From positions 434,001 to 498,000 of the forward strand of contig CAXXTS010000006.1 of assembly GCA_963676345.2 (NCBI GenBank): 64,000 bases of DNA, written 5' to 3'. Positions 19,301 through 28,654 of this stretch are shown here, piece by piece (the first letter of the stretch is position 1; every line of letters starts with the position of its first letter). The translations under genes and the position numbers were made by a program. The stretch comes from G963665925 sp963676345 (GTDB lineage Bacteria > Bacillota > Clostridia > Peptostreptococcales > Acidaminobacteraceae). A model generated the notes under the pieces. That model searched no databases, had not been told where the DNA came from, and saw only the letters and a list, made by a program, of their open reading frames with translations.

Positions 19301-20554
19301 ATGCTAGTTTATGCGAGAAAGAGTAAAATAAAATCAAGTCAATTATTAAGAAAAAATAATAAGAAAGCTGATTTGAAAATTAGTATTGCACTTATGGCGT
19401 CATTCGTCGTTTTAACAATTCAATATTTCATTCTCGTATACTTCAATTTAATTGGAGGTTCTACTACAACAACGATTCAATTGATGTCAAAAGGATTTGT
19501 TGGATTAGCCTTCTTATATGCTTTGCCTGTAGTATTAAAGAGGAGTTCAGTGAAATCTATTCAGGTTTATTTTATTGCATCTTTTATATTTTTACTTCAT
19601 TATTATATTTTCCCTCAGAATAGAGCCTACATGATGAACTTATTATTTCCAGTATTCTTTATGAGTTTACCAGCATTTATCTATAGTTTTAGTATTCGTG
19701 ATTTTTCAATACTTAAGGAGACAATGAAAAAGAGTAGCTACGTAATTTTTATTTTGGGGGTTCTTCTAGGTGTTCTAATCTTTTCTGGCAAATCTTCCGC
19801 TGGAACATACAGTATATCCTTGTCATATTATATGCTTTTACCGACTATCATGTTTATAGATGAGTTATTTAATAAGTTATCAATTAAGGTTGCTTTATTT
19901 TTAGGACTTTCTTTGTTAGTAATCTTAGCATTAGGATCTAGAGGTGCAGTTTTATGTGTAATTGTATTCGTATTACTAAAGATTATTAAATTAAAAAATA
20001 AGTTGACAATTAGAAAAGTGCTAACATATACTGGTTTATTTGGTATTAGTCTTATAAGCTACATCAATCTCAATAGAATTTTTGAGAAGATGTATTTAAT
20101 TCTTTTAAACTTTGGCATTAAAAGTCGTAGTTTACAACTTTTCTTAAGTAATGAAGTATATTTAAGTGGAAGGGATACGATTTATAAGAAAGTATTTACA
20201 GAATTCACAAACAATTCGATCTTTGGCATTGGAATAGGAGGAGACAGAAGAATTTTAGATGGACAAAATGCTTATGCACATAATTTATTCCTAGAATTAT
20301 TAGGAAATTATGGGATTGCAATGGGTTCAATTTTTATCGTTGCTTTAAGTATTTTAATTATTAACGGATTGCTCATAAAGGAAAAAGTAAAGTATGAAAT
20401 GTTTGCAATCTGGATCAGCTTAGGATTTGTGCATCTGATGATTAGTAGCTCATATTTAACAGATATAAAGTTTTGGATTTTTACTGGTTTAATTATCAAT
20501 ATTGTAAGCAGACCTAAAATATACAAAAATATGGAGATAGGTGATAATTCATGA
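19301..20554 (+). CDS. Polysaccharide polymerase / O-antigen-ligase-like membrane protein (Wzy)
   Basis: The 417-residue hydrophobic protein has about ten membrane helices and a larger polar loop with SGRDTIYKK, GIGIGGDRR and NAYAHNLFLELLGNYG; the H-N-x-x-L-E segment is typical of Wzy/WaaL proteins. It probably joins lipid-linked repeat units outside the membrane. With the flippase at 21.5 kb and Wzz at 34 kb it completes a Wzy-dependent pathway. ATG 19301 has GGAG 6 nt upstream; the stop overlaps the next start. Confidence 0.85.
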   Translation: MLVYARKSKIKSSQLLRKNNKKADLKISIALMASFVVLTIQYFILVYFNLIGGSTTTTIQLMSKGFVGLAFLYALPVVLKRSSVKSIQVYFIASFIFLLHYYIFPQNRAYMMNLLFPVFFMSLPAFIYSFSIRDFSILKETMKKSSYVIFILGVLLGVLIFSGKSSAGTYSISLSYYMLLPTIMFIDELFNKLSIKVALFLGLSLLVILALGSRGAVLCVIVFVLLKIIKLKNKLTIRKVLTYTGLFGISLISYINLNRIFEKMYLILLNFGIKSRSLQLFLSNEVYLSGRDTIYKKVFTEFTNNSIFGIGIGGDRRILDGQNAYAHNLFLELLGNYGIAMGSIFIVALSILIINGLLIKEKVKYEMFAIWISLGFVHLMISSSYLTDIKFWIFTGLIINIVSRPKIYKNMEIGDNS

Positions 20555-21414
20555 AAAAAAATAAAGTAAATTTGTTTTTAGTAGGAGCAGCTAAGGCTGG
20601 AACCACTTCTATGTATAACTATTTGAAAAATTCAGATAATTTATTTTGTCCAGACCTTAAAGAACCATGGTATTTTACAGATATAATGAGTTTAACAAAG
20701 TTTGATAGAGTGAAGTCTTTGGAAGAATATGAGAGATTATATGACTTAGAAAACCCATATCGATACTACTTAGACGCATCAGTAAGCTATCTTAGCTATT
20801 ATGACGTAGCGAAACAGATACATGATTATAATCCTAACTCTAAAATTATTATTATGCTTAGGGATCCCATTAAGAGATTGATTTCTTACTATAAAATGTA
20901 CTCAAAGAGACAAGGGTTAAACATTTCATTGAAAGAATTTATTGATAATACAGAAACGGCTTTACCAAAATTAGAAACTGGACTGTACTATGAGAGGGTT
21001 AAAGCTTACAAAGATTTGTTTGGATCGAATGTTCAAGTAATAATATTTGAAGAATTAATCGAAAACCCTATAAAAGTACAAGAAGAGTTAAACGGCTTTC
21101 TTGGGTTAGAAGATTTAAACTTTGATATAACAAAAAAATATAATCAATCAAAAGAAGAAAAGAGCAAGATTATAAGCAAGTTTATCCATAAAGATAATTT
21201 GCTAAAATCAGTTTTAAAAGTATTAGTTTCTTCACGAAAGGTTAGACAATATGTTAAACAAATCATTCTCAAAATGAATGAAAAACCTAACATTATTTCT
21301 GTCGAAATTGACGATGAAACCCATAGTTGCTTAGTTAATTATTATTCTAATAATGTAGCAGAACTTGAAAACCTTTTAGGTCTTAAAATTACTTATTGGG
21401 ATAATTTTAATTAG
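20551..21414 (+). CDS. Sulfotransferase family protein
   Basis: Transfers sulfate from PAPS to an acceptor. The 287 residues show the two PAPS-binding signatures of the family: FLVGAAKAGTTSMY near the N-terminus (5'-phosphosulfate loop) and MLRDPIKRLISYY around residue 110 (3'-phosphate binding). KEPWYF and YLDASVSYL are also typical. Its place in the operon predicts a sulfated surface polysaccharide, which is uncommon in Firmicutes. PAPS supply (APS kinase) is not in this window. Coupled to the polymerase by an ATGA overlap. Confidence 0.9.
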   Translation: MKKNKVNLFLVGAAKAGTTSMYNYLKNSDNLFCPDLKEPWYFTDIMSLTKFDRVKSLEEYERLYDLENPYRYYLDASVSYLSYYDVAKQIHDYNPNSKIIIMLRDPIKRLISYYKMYSKRQGLNISLKEFIDNTETALPKLETGLYYERVKAYKDLFGSNVQVIIFEELIENPIKVQEELNGFLGLEDLNFDITKKYNQSKEEKSKIISKFIHKDNLLKSVLKVLVSSRKVRQYVKQIILKMNEKPNIISVEIDDETHSCLVNYYSNNVAELENLLGLKITYWDNFN

Positions 21415-21456
21415 CTTATTACGTAAAATATTATAATATGTGAGTTGAGTGCATTT

Positions 21457-22677
21457 ATGAATAAAAATATTAATACACAGCAAGGCTATAAAAGATCCAA
21501 TTTCATTAGGAAACTAATCGATTCCATATTTGGAATGGGATTAGATAAGTTATTTGCTGCTATGTTACCTTTTGTAGCAGTAAAGTTATATGGAGCATCA
21601 AAGTTTGGAGAATTTACTTATTACTTCTCATTTGCGATGATGTTCTCAATGGTAAGCCAATTAGGAATGAAAAATGGATTATTGTATTTTATTCCTAAAA
21701 ATAAGAATCGTTATATCAGTGGCAGTTTTATATTGACAATCCTTATTAGTTTTCTGATAGGCTTGATTATTACTTTATATAGACAAGAATTTATAAAATA
21801 CATTCCCTTATTTGTTTTATTATCTATCAACGCTCTGTTTTTCTCTATACATAGATCGAAACAGCACATAAGATCTTTTTATATTTTTAACGGTATACTA
21901 CGGCAAGGTACATCAATTTTGTTGCTTTATTTGTTCACATTAATAGATATTAGCGAAGAAATCTTATTGGCATACTTTCTTGGCTTTGCATTTGCTTCAT
22001 TGATTTTATTGATTTATAATCGAGAACATTTTGAAAGACCATATGTTGATCGGGAATTGTTTAGATATTCTATACCCTTATTATTGTCTTCAGCTATGGC
22101 AGGGATAATGAATGATATTGATTCAATAATGATTGGCAACACAATTGATAACAGTGCGGTTGGAATTTATTCGATAGGTTCGAAAATAGCTACTTTACCA
22201 GCATATATGCTTACAATTCTAAATACCGTATTTGCACCTAAGATTAGTGAACTAAATAATGAAGGACGAGTTGAAGAACTAAAACAGTTATATGTATCAA
22301 CATCTCGAGTCTTAGGGGTTCTTGCGGTAGTTATGTTAATATTTATCATTACCTTTGACACATATATTTTGGGTTTTTTTGGAGATGATTTCAAAGTAGC
22401 GGATAAGGTATTATTATACAGAGGAACAGGGCAGGTCGTTAATAGCGCTGTAGGAAGTGTTTGGTATATGCTTTCTATGACTGGAAGATCTAAACTTAAT
22501 ATGTATGGAACTGGTGGTGCAGTAATAATAAATGTCATTTTAAATACAATGCTGATACCCCTATATGGCATAAATGGAGCTGCTATAGCTAGTATGATGG
22601 CAGTAAGTTTTAGTAATGTTTTTGGATACATGATGGTAAGGAAGTATTTTGGCGTAAAGACATTCGGTCTGTTTTAG
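21457..22677 (+). CDS. Oligosaccharide flippase (Wzx, MATE/MVF superfamily)
   Basis: A ~406-residue protein with about 12-14 membrane helices in two halves, opening with RKLIDSIFGMGLDKLFAA and later LYGASKFGEFTYYFS and YGINGAAIASMMA, as in polysaccharide flippases. It would turn the lipid-linked repeat unit across the membrane for the polymerase. ATG 21457 is preferred; a TTG at 21445 is in frame but lacks a ribosome site. Last intact gene before the insertion-sequence island. Confidence 0.9.
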   Translation: MNKNINTQQGYKRSNFIRKLIDSIFGMGLDKLFAAMLPFVAVKLYGASKFGEFTYYFSFAMMFSMVSQLGMKNGLLYFIPKNKNRYISGSFILTILISFLIGLIITLYRQEFIKYIPLFVLLSINALFFSIHRSKQHIRSFYIFNGILRQGTSILLLYLFTLIDISEEILLAYFLGFAFASLILLIYNREHFERPYVDRELFRYSIPLLLSSAMAGIMNDIDSIMIGNTIDNSAVGIYSIGSKIATLPAYMLTILNTVFAPKISELNNEGRVEELKQLYVSTSRVLGVLAVVMLIFIITFDTYILGFFGDDFKVADKVLLYRGTGQVVNSAVGSVWYMLSMTGRSKLNMYGTGGAVIINVILNTMLIPLYGINGAAIASMMAVSFSNVFGYMMVRKYFGVKTFGLF

Positions 22678-22723
22678 TGGTATGGAAAATCTTACCGATA
22701 GTTATTAATAGAATAGCATAAAC

Positions 22724-23392
22724 TTAAGAAAGACACTGTAGGCTCGTATTGAACCAGACATCAAAATCATATGCATTTAATAAAGTTTCTGCAGGAACAA
22801 ATATCTCATCATCAAATAGTTGAGCTTGGTTACCAACAGTGAGAGGAGCGTTATCGGCTCCGAGTATTTCTACTTGCTTGATATTTGGGGCTATATCTTC
22901 TAATACTTTACTCAATGATGTATTTTGCTGCGGCCTTTTATTATGAACAAATTCAATTTCCGAAGCGTCGTTATATGTAATTTTATATTTCAATTCTCTA
23001 GGTCCAGAAACTGATTCATTTCTGCATAATGCATCAGTTATATACCAAGTTTCGCCATCAGGTTCTATAGACTGACCTTTAACGCTTCCAAACTCGATAG
23101 TGGTAACAGCACCGAAAATGTTCTCGATGTCCTATTTTCTTGAAAGACCATTTTCCCCAAGATTAATACTGTATATATCTTCTGAATCCTTGTACGAAAT
23201 TGCAGAGTAACCTGAGAGAGCATCGCTTAGTGTAGGAACATTTTTAATGATAACGTTTAAAGTAAAAGTTGTTTCTCCGTACAGAACTGTTTGATCTGAT
23301 TCATTTGATGTTGCAAATGCTTCATTGTCTACTGTATATTGACCTGAATCGAGCTGAAAATCAATGTCGAATTTTGAATCAGCATATGAATA
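22724..23392 (-). pseudogene. Remnant of a hypothetical (probably surface) protein, nonsense-mutated
   Basis: On the minus strand one frame reads through about 220 codons of plausible beta-rich protein (YGETTFTLNVIIKNVP, DIYSINLGENG, KYKITYNDASEIEF) to a stop at 22724, but has an in-frame TAG at 23132-23134 and loses its 5' end where the IS256 copy begins (~23405). I do not recognise the family. It is opposite in strand to the glycan operon, so it is probably cargo or an older neighbour broken by the insertions. Confidence 0.6.
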
Positions 23393-23753
23393 TCAGGTGA
23401 AGTGATAGATAGCGTAAAATAAAGTGCGCAAAAGTAAATGAAAAAAGGAAAAGCCACCGGTAACTCCGAAAAGGTAATTGTCTAGAAAACCCAAATAGGA
23501 GATGATGAACCGATGGCTTACCAAAATTCTACCTTACCTTTTGAAAAAATGCTACTAAAGTTTGTTGCAGAAGAAGATCCCATGCTTGAAATGCTCAAGT
23601 GGCTATGCGAGCAAATGATGGAAGCTGAGCTCTCAGACCAGCTTGGCGCTGATAAATCAGAGCGCGCAGGATCTTGCAGCGGTTATCGAGCAGGATATCG
23701 TCCAAGACGTTTTGACACTCGAATGGGAACCATGTATCTAATGGTTCCAAAAC

Positions 23754-23761
23754 CTCGAAAG
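23754..23761 (+). repeat. Left target-site duplication of the IS66 element
   Basis: CTCGAAAG directly precedes the IS66 left end and is repeated after its right end (26328-26335). Eight bases is the standard duplication length for IS66. Confidence 0.92.
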
Positions 23762-23788
23762 GTAAGCGTCTAATAAGACGGTGTATTT
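23762..23788 (+). repeat. IS66 left terminal inverted repeat
   Basis: Begins GTAAGCGTCTAATAAGACGG; pairs with the right end with two or three mismatches over ~26 bp. Confidence 0.92.
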
Positions 23789-23889
23789 TCGAAGCAGTTT
23801 CTTCATGAGATAATCGTCCTAAAGAACAACTTTTAAATCTTTAAAAGTAACTATAAAAGATTTAAAAGTTACTATGGAGGACAAAACTC

Positions 23890-24258
23890 ATGGATAGTAC
23901 TACTTTAACTAGGCAAGTGAAGTTGGAAAAATGGACTGAAATGATTCGTGAGCGTAATGAAAGCGGTCTAACCATCGCCCAGTGGTGTACGAAACACTCT
24001 ATTAATCAGGCTAAATATTACTACTGGTTAAAACGTGTTAGACAGGCTGCTTGCGATCAGTTGCCGGCAATCAGCAGTGGATCAGTTAATCATATTGTTC
24101 CAGTCACATTTGAAGACCAAGCGGCATCTCACACGAGCAAACCATGCTCACCATATGCCATGCGTGTGACGATAAAAGGTTGTTCAGTAGAATTTACAAA
24201 TGATGCTACACCTAGATTAATAGAAACTGCTCTACAGGTCTTAAGTCATGTTAGGTGA
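23890..24258 (+). CDS. tnpA: IS66 accessory protein TnpA
   Basis: The 122-residue protein has the short N-terminal helix-turn-helix-like region of IS66 TnpA (SGLTIAQWCTKHSINQAKYYYW) and a basic VTIKGCSVEF tail region. It is needed with TnpB and TnpC for transposition. An ATGGAGGACA stretch before ATG 23890 provides the ribosome site. It overlaps tnpB by 11 bp, the usual coupling in this family. Confidence 0.9.
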   Translation: MDSTTLTRQVKLEKWTEMIRERNESGLTIAQWCTKHSINQAKYYYWLKRVRQAACDQLPAISSGSVNHIVPVTFEDQAASHTSKPCSPYAMRVTIKGCSVEFTNDATPRLIETALQVLSHVR

Positions 24259-24604
24259 TATATCTCGCGCAGAAAAAATCTATATTGCTTGTGGTCATAC
24301 AGATATGCGCAAACAGATAGATGGTCTCGCAGCTTTAGTAGAGCAAAATTTTGAACTAAGCCCTTATGAGAATAGCCTCTTTCTCTTCTGCGGTCGTCGC
24401 AAAGACCGGATCAAGGCGCTTTACTGGCAAGGTGACGGTTTTCTACTCTTGTATAAACGACTTGAGAACGGGTCGTTTCAGTGGCCAAATGATCCAGAAG
24501 AAGTAAAATGTATCACAAAACAAGAGCTCAGATGGTTGCTTGAAGGTCTCTCTATCAATCAACCAAAAGCCGTTAAAAAAGTCCATATAAAAACAAGCGT
24601 GTAA
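24248..24604 (+). CDS. tnpB: IS66 accessory protein TnpB (Orf2)
   Basis: The 118 residues carry the family signature: YIACGHTDMRKQIDGLAALV near the N-terminus and FLFCGRRKDRIKALYW-x-GDGF in the middle. Full length for the family. Role in transposition is known to be required, with unclear mechanism. Start lies inside the end of tnpA. Confidence 0.95.
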   Translation: MLGDISRAEKIYIACGHTDMRKQIDGLAALVEQNFELSPYENSLFLFCGRRKDRIKALYWQGDGFLLLYKRLENGSFQWPNDPEEVKCITKQELRWLLEGLSINQPKAVKKVHIKTSV

Positions 24605-24689
24605 GCGGCCGAAGTCTTGAAATTACTTGTTTACACCGTTTCTAAATGTTATAATTGTAGTAGGCAAAACACATGAAAACGGAGTGCTT

Positions 24690-26231
24690 ATGGACTTAGA
24701 ATTAGTAGTAGAACAACTCATGAATCGCATATCAAATCTAGAAGATGAAAATCATAAACTTCATGAAACTGTAGAATATTTGACCAGAAAACTGTATGGC
24801 AGAAGTTCCGAAAAGACTTCTTCTATCGTTGATGGTCAACTATCATTTTTTGATGAAGTAGAAACATCTACTGATAAAAATGCTGAAGAGCCAGATCTCA
24901 GACAAGTCCAGGCACACCGGCGAAAGAAGTTCAAAGGACAACGTGAAGAGCTACTAAAAGACTTGCCGCGTGTAAAACGTCTATGTACCCTTGTAGAAGA
25001 AGATCAGTTCTGTGAAATCTGTGGTGATGGTTTACATTCCATGGGTGAGGAACTCATTCGTACGGAGATTGAGTTTATTCCTGCTAAGGTTCAAGTCATA
25101 GACTATTATAGAGCTTCATATGAATGTAGAAGTTGTAGAAAAAATGGTGCTCCATATGTTGAAAATGCACCTATGCCTTATCCTGTGGTTCAGCATTCTA
25201 TGGCATCCCCAAGTACAGTGGCATGGGTCGCACATCAGAAGTTTGTAAATGCGCTGCCATTATATAGACAAGAAAAGGAGTGGCAATCTCTTGGCGTTAA
25301 GTTAAGTAGAGCAACGATGGCCAACTGGCTGATGATTGCTGCTCGTGACTGGCTTGGTCCAGTCCTAGATTTATTACATAAGAAGTTACTTGAACAGTCA
25401 CACCTTCATATAGATGAAACGACTCTTCAGGTTATGAAAGAACCTGGTCGTAAGAACACAACAAACTCCTACATGTGGGTTTATGGATCTGCAAAGTCGA
25501 GTGCTCATCAGATCCGAATTTTTGCGTATCAGCCCGGTCGCTCTGGTTCGTACCCGAAAAAATTCTTAGAAGGCTTTAAGGGATATATTCATACCGATGC
25601 CTACAAAGGATACAATAAGGTGCCTCATGTAACTCGCTGTATGTGTTGGGCACATCTTCGCAGAAAGTTCGTAGAGGCCTTACCAAGCGATCTTAAAAAT
25701 CCGAGTAACACTTTAGCAGGCAAAGGTCTTCAGTTCTGTAATAAGCTCTTTGAGATTGAAAAGAGTTTAAAAGACCTTGAGCCAGATACTAGAAAGAAAC
25801 AGCGTCTAGAATATGAAACTCCTATTTTAGAGGCCTTTTGGTCATGGATTGATGAAGTACTCGCAGGTGGCAAAACCCTTCCTAAAGGAAAAACACTTGA
25901 TTCCATAAAATATGCAAAGAATCATCAAGACGAGTTCATGAATTATCTGCTGGATGGAAACTGTGTGATTTCTAACAACTTAGCTGAGAACAGCATTCGT
26001 CCATTTACTATAGGTCGAAAAAACTGGTTATTCAGCGGAAGTCCGAAAGGAGCTAGTGCAAGTGCCGCTATTTACAGTATTATTGAAACTGCAAAGGCAA
26101 ACGGACTTTCACCATACAAATACCTTAAGTTCATTTTCTCTGAACTTCCAGGAGTACAGTTCCACAAACATCCTGAATTCCTTGAAGATTACCTTCCTTG
26201 GAATGAAGATGTACAGCAAATTTGCAAATAA
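24690..26231 (+). CDS. tnpC: IS66 transposase TnpC
   Basis: The DDE transposase of the element, 513 residues. An N-terminal coiled coil (LEDENHKLHETVEYL) and RKLYGRSSEK lead into a Cys4 zinc-ribbon-like region (CEICGDG and CRSCRKNG), then the catalytic core with HIDETTLQV, HTDAYKGY and the Glu in NNLAENSIRPF. I choose ATG 24690 because ACGGAGTG lies just upstream; an in-frame TTG at 24627 has no support. Confidence 0.95.
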   Translation: MDLELVVEQLMNRISNLEDENHKLHETVEYLTRKLYGRSSEKTSSIVDGQLSFFDEVETSTDKNAEEPDLRQVQAHRRKKFKGQREELLKDLPRVKRLCTLVEEDQFCEICGDGLHSMGEELIRTEIEFIPAKVQVIDYYRASYECRSCRKNGAPYVENAPMPYPVVQHSMASPSTVAWVAHQKFVNALPLYRQEKEWQSLGVKLSRATMANWLMIAARDWLGPVLDLLHKKLLEQSHLHIDETTLQVMKEPGRKNTTNSYMWVYGSAKSSAHQIRIFAYQPGRSGSYPKKFLEGFKGYIHTDAYKGYNKVPHVTRCMCWAHLRRKFVEALPSDLKNPSNTLAGKGLQFCNKLFEIEKSLKDLEPDTRKKQRLEYETPILEAFWSWIDEVLAGGKTLPKGKTLDSIKYAKNHQDEFMNYLLDGNCVISNNLAENSIRPFTIGRKNWLFSGSPKGASASAAIYSIIETAKANGLSPYKYLKFIFSELPGVQFHKHPEFLEDYLPWNEDVQQICK

Positions 26232-26265
26232 GCAGACTTCAAAATGAGGTCTGCTCTTCTTATTT
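26231..26265 (+). terminator. Terminator after tnpC
   Basis: AGCAGAC (26231-26237) pairs with GTCTGCT (26249-26255), followed by a T-rich run. It overlaps the tnpC stop codon. Confidence 0.7.
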
Positions 26266-26300
26266 TTATAATCTATTATTTCATCTTTTCAATCATATTT

Positions 26301-26327
26301 ACATACACTGTCTTATTAGACGCTTAC
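26301..26327 (-). repeat. IS66 right terminal inverted repeat
   Basis: Ends TCTTATTAGACGCTTAC, the reverse complement of the left end, immediately followed by the duplicated target. Confidence 0.92.
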
Positions 26328-26335
26328 CTCGAAAG
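26328..26335 (+). repeat. Right target-site duplication of the IS66 element
   Basis: CTCGAAAG, identical to 23754-23761. Confidence 0.92.
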
Positions 26336-27338
26336 GGCGCATATATCCCCTTTTTCGTGACAGAGCGAAAATGATCCGAAGCCGCTCTGATGAACGTCAT
26401 CCAAGAAGCCTTCGTCAATGGGGTTTCAACAAGAAAAATCGAGAAACTGGCCAAAAGTCTAGGTATTGATTCCATCTCAAAAGGTCATGTCAGCAACATC
26501 ACAAAAGAGCTGAATGAACAGGTTGAAGAGTTCCGAAATCGAGATCTAGATCTAGATGCTGTTTATCCCGTACTTTGGGTGGATGCTCTGTATGAAAAAA
26601 TCCGAGATAATGGGCATGTCAGAAACATGGCTGTACATGTCGTTTGTGGTGCCAAACTTGACGGCACCCGTGATATTTTGGCTATTGAACCCATGTATGA
26701 AGAATCAGAAGCCAGTTATACTGCTTTGTTTGATAAGCTGAAGGCTCGTGGCATAGAGCATGTCTGGTTGGTTGTTTCAGATGCTCATGAGGGACTTGTC
26801 AGCGCAGCACGGAAGTCATTTCTTGGATCATCCTGGCAACGTTGCAAAGTGCATTTCATGAGAAATATCATGGCGCATATTCCAGCAAAACAAAAAAAGA
26901 TTTTCGCAGCAAAGCTGAAGCAGATCTGGCTGCAACCTGACTATGACAGCACCAAAAGGTATGCCTACACATTCATGGATGATTATGAAGGTAAGTATCC
27001 AGAACCGATTAAGACACTAGAAGAAGGTATCGAAGACTCACTTCAGTTCTTCAATTTTGAACAGATTGATTCTAAAAAAATCGCTTCAACGAACATGATC
27101 GAACGTTTAAGTCGTGAAATTCGGAGAAGAACAAAAGTCGTTGGAATCTTTCCATCAATCGATTCATACATACGCTTAGTCACTTCCTATCTGATCGAGT
27201 ACAGTGAAGACTGGTCAACCGGAAGGTTCTATATAGACTCGAAGGTCATTTGTTTGATCTACGAGGAAAAACTTAAAGCTGCATAAACCTTATCGGATTT
27301 CTGGTGGTTTTTGCGCACAAGAGTTGACACTATCTATT

Positions 27339-28654
27339 TGGAAAGGTACCGTCAAGAATTTTTCGCAAAAAGTTTTAGCCGCATGATAACCCTAAGTTAC
27401 ATGGCTATAGATTCATCCTGATCAATCTCCATGCGATCAAGATGTTTCATGTTTAAGTATCTCTTTGTGCCCCACTGCGTACCGGCAACATGGCGTAATC
27501 GGGCGCAGACCAGCATGAGTGCAGAGTTTCCATCAGGGAATGTACCAACAACCTTTGTTCGACGGCGGATTTCTCGATTTAAGCGCTCAATGGTATTGTT
27601 GGTTCTGATTCGAGTCCAATGCTCTAGGGGAAATGACATATATGTAATCGTTTCATCAAGACCGTCTTCGAGTTTCTTTGCTGCTTGATGAAGTTTCATA
27701 TCTTTAAGGCGTGCTGCTACTTGTTCACCTTTTAGACGAGCGGCAGATTTGTCTTCGCTGGCATGAATGGCTTTGAGCATTTTAGTGACCATTTTCATCT
27801 TCAATCTAGGAGTAACAGAAAAAACATTTCTGTAAAAATGAACAGTACAACGTTGGTATTTGGCTTCTGGAAAGACCTCAGGAATAGACTCAAGCATACC
27901 TTGACTTTTATCACCGATGATAAGCTTTACCCCTGTGAGGCCACGTTTTTTTAGCCATAGAAAGAATGATTTCCAGCTCTGCTTATCTTCTTTCATGCCT
28001 TCGGCAGCGCCAAGGACTTCGCGATGACCATCTTCGTTGACACCAATGGCGATAAGGATTGCGACATTTTCGTATTCACCACCCCAGGCACGTTTTAAAA
28101 ATATTCCATCAACGTATACATAGGGATACTTTCCACCTTTGAGTGGGCGATTACGCCATGTTTCGATGTGCTCATAGGCCTTCTTGTTAAGATTGCTGAT
28201 GGTTCCTGGAGATACTTTTGTCCCCCCAGAGTGCTTCAGTGATATCCTCAACACGACGCACAGATACACCGGCTAAATACATCTCAGTGAGAGCTTCCTC
28301 GACAGAGCACTCTCGGCGCCGATACCGTTCTATGATGGCGGTTTCGAAAGGAACACCCTTTAACTTCGGAACCTTGAGTGTCACATCACCAGAAGTGGTT
28401 GTCAAATTTCGTTCATAATGACCGGATCGATATCCTTTTCGCTCTTTTGAGCGCTCGTAGCGTGATGCATTAAGCAGTTCATCGGCCTCTTGATTTAGCA
28501 ACTCATTCAGTGTTTCTTCTACGCTGTTTCTGACTAGATCCTTAATCTCGGTTTTGATTACCTGTTCATTTAGCTGTATAATGTTATCGGACATGGTTTT
28601 GTGCCTCCTTGGTAGGGATTGGTTGTGGTGACTTAATTAGGTTCTAAGTCAATA
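27339..28654 (-). mobile_element. IS256-family element (copy B), right end apparently truncated by ISL3
   Basis: A second, different IS256-type element on the minus strand. Its 3' end near 27339 has GGTACCGTCAAG..TTCGCAAAA, typical of IS256 ends, and abuts copy A almost directly. No matching inverted repeat is visible at the other end, where the ISL3 element starts, so the far end is probably lost. Confidence 0.65.
27397..28594 (-). pseudogene. IS256-family transposase with a +1 frameshift in a G6 tract
   Basis: The N-terminal frame (from ATG 28594; NSVEETLNELLNQEADELL) and the C-terminal frame (to 27397; VYVDGIFLKRAWGG, IGDKSQGM, NNTIERLNREIRRRTK with the DDE residues) are both well conserved. 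They join at GCACTCTGGGGGG: with five G instead of six (28222-28227 as C on the plus strand) the protein would continue ALWGTKVSPGTISN without a break. This is either a real frameshift, a slippage site or a sequencing error in a homopolymer. Confidence 0.85.

Larger units (their letters stand above)
23762..26327 (+). mobile_element. IS66-family insertion sequence, complete
   Basis: A 2566-bp element with three genes in the IS66 order tnpA-tnpB-tnpC. Its ends are inverted repeats starting GTAAGCGTCTAATAAGAC, near-perfect for ~26 bp, flanked by an 8-bp direct duplication. All three genes are open, so it may still be active. It inserted into the IS256 transposase gene, which sets the order of events. 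Confidence 0.95.
23513..27286 (+). pseudogene. IS256-family transposase, split by IS66 and carrying a nonsense codon
   Basis: The N-terminal part (23513-23761, LPFEKMLLKFVAEEDPMLEM and a GYRAGYRPR segment) continues in frame after the IS66 insert at 26336. The C-terminal part has the DDE catalytic residues (VDALYEK, SDAHEG, NMIERLSREIRRRTK). Joining the flanks reads PRKGAYIPF directly, but 12 codons later a TGA (26372-26374) replaces an expected CGA. The transposase is therefore broken twice. A new Met at 26390 could start the catalytic fragment, but no ribosome site supports it. Confidence 0.85.
23405..27337 (+). mobile_element. IS256-family element (copy A), interrupted by an IS66 element
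   Basis: A split IS256 (mutator-type) transposase gene sits inside related ends: ATAGATAG-CGT..GTGCGCAAAA on the left (from 23405) and its inverted counterpart TTTTTGCGCAC..GACACTATCTAT on the right (to 27337). The arms match only partly, so boundaries are approximate, and no flanking target duplication was found. Removing the IS66 insert restores a ~1.37-kb element. Confidence 0.75.

Noticed and set aside
11118..22677. Defence island beside the transposases
   Set aside because: No restriction, toxin-antitoxin or nuclease genes were found; all genes fit surface polysaccharide synthesis.
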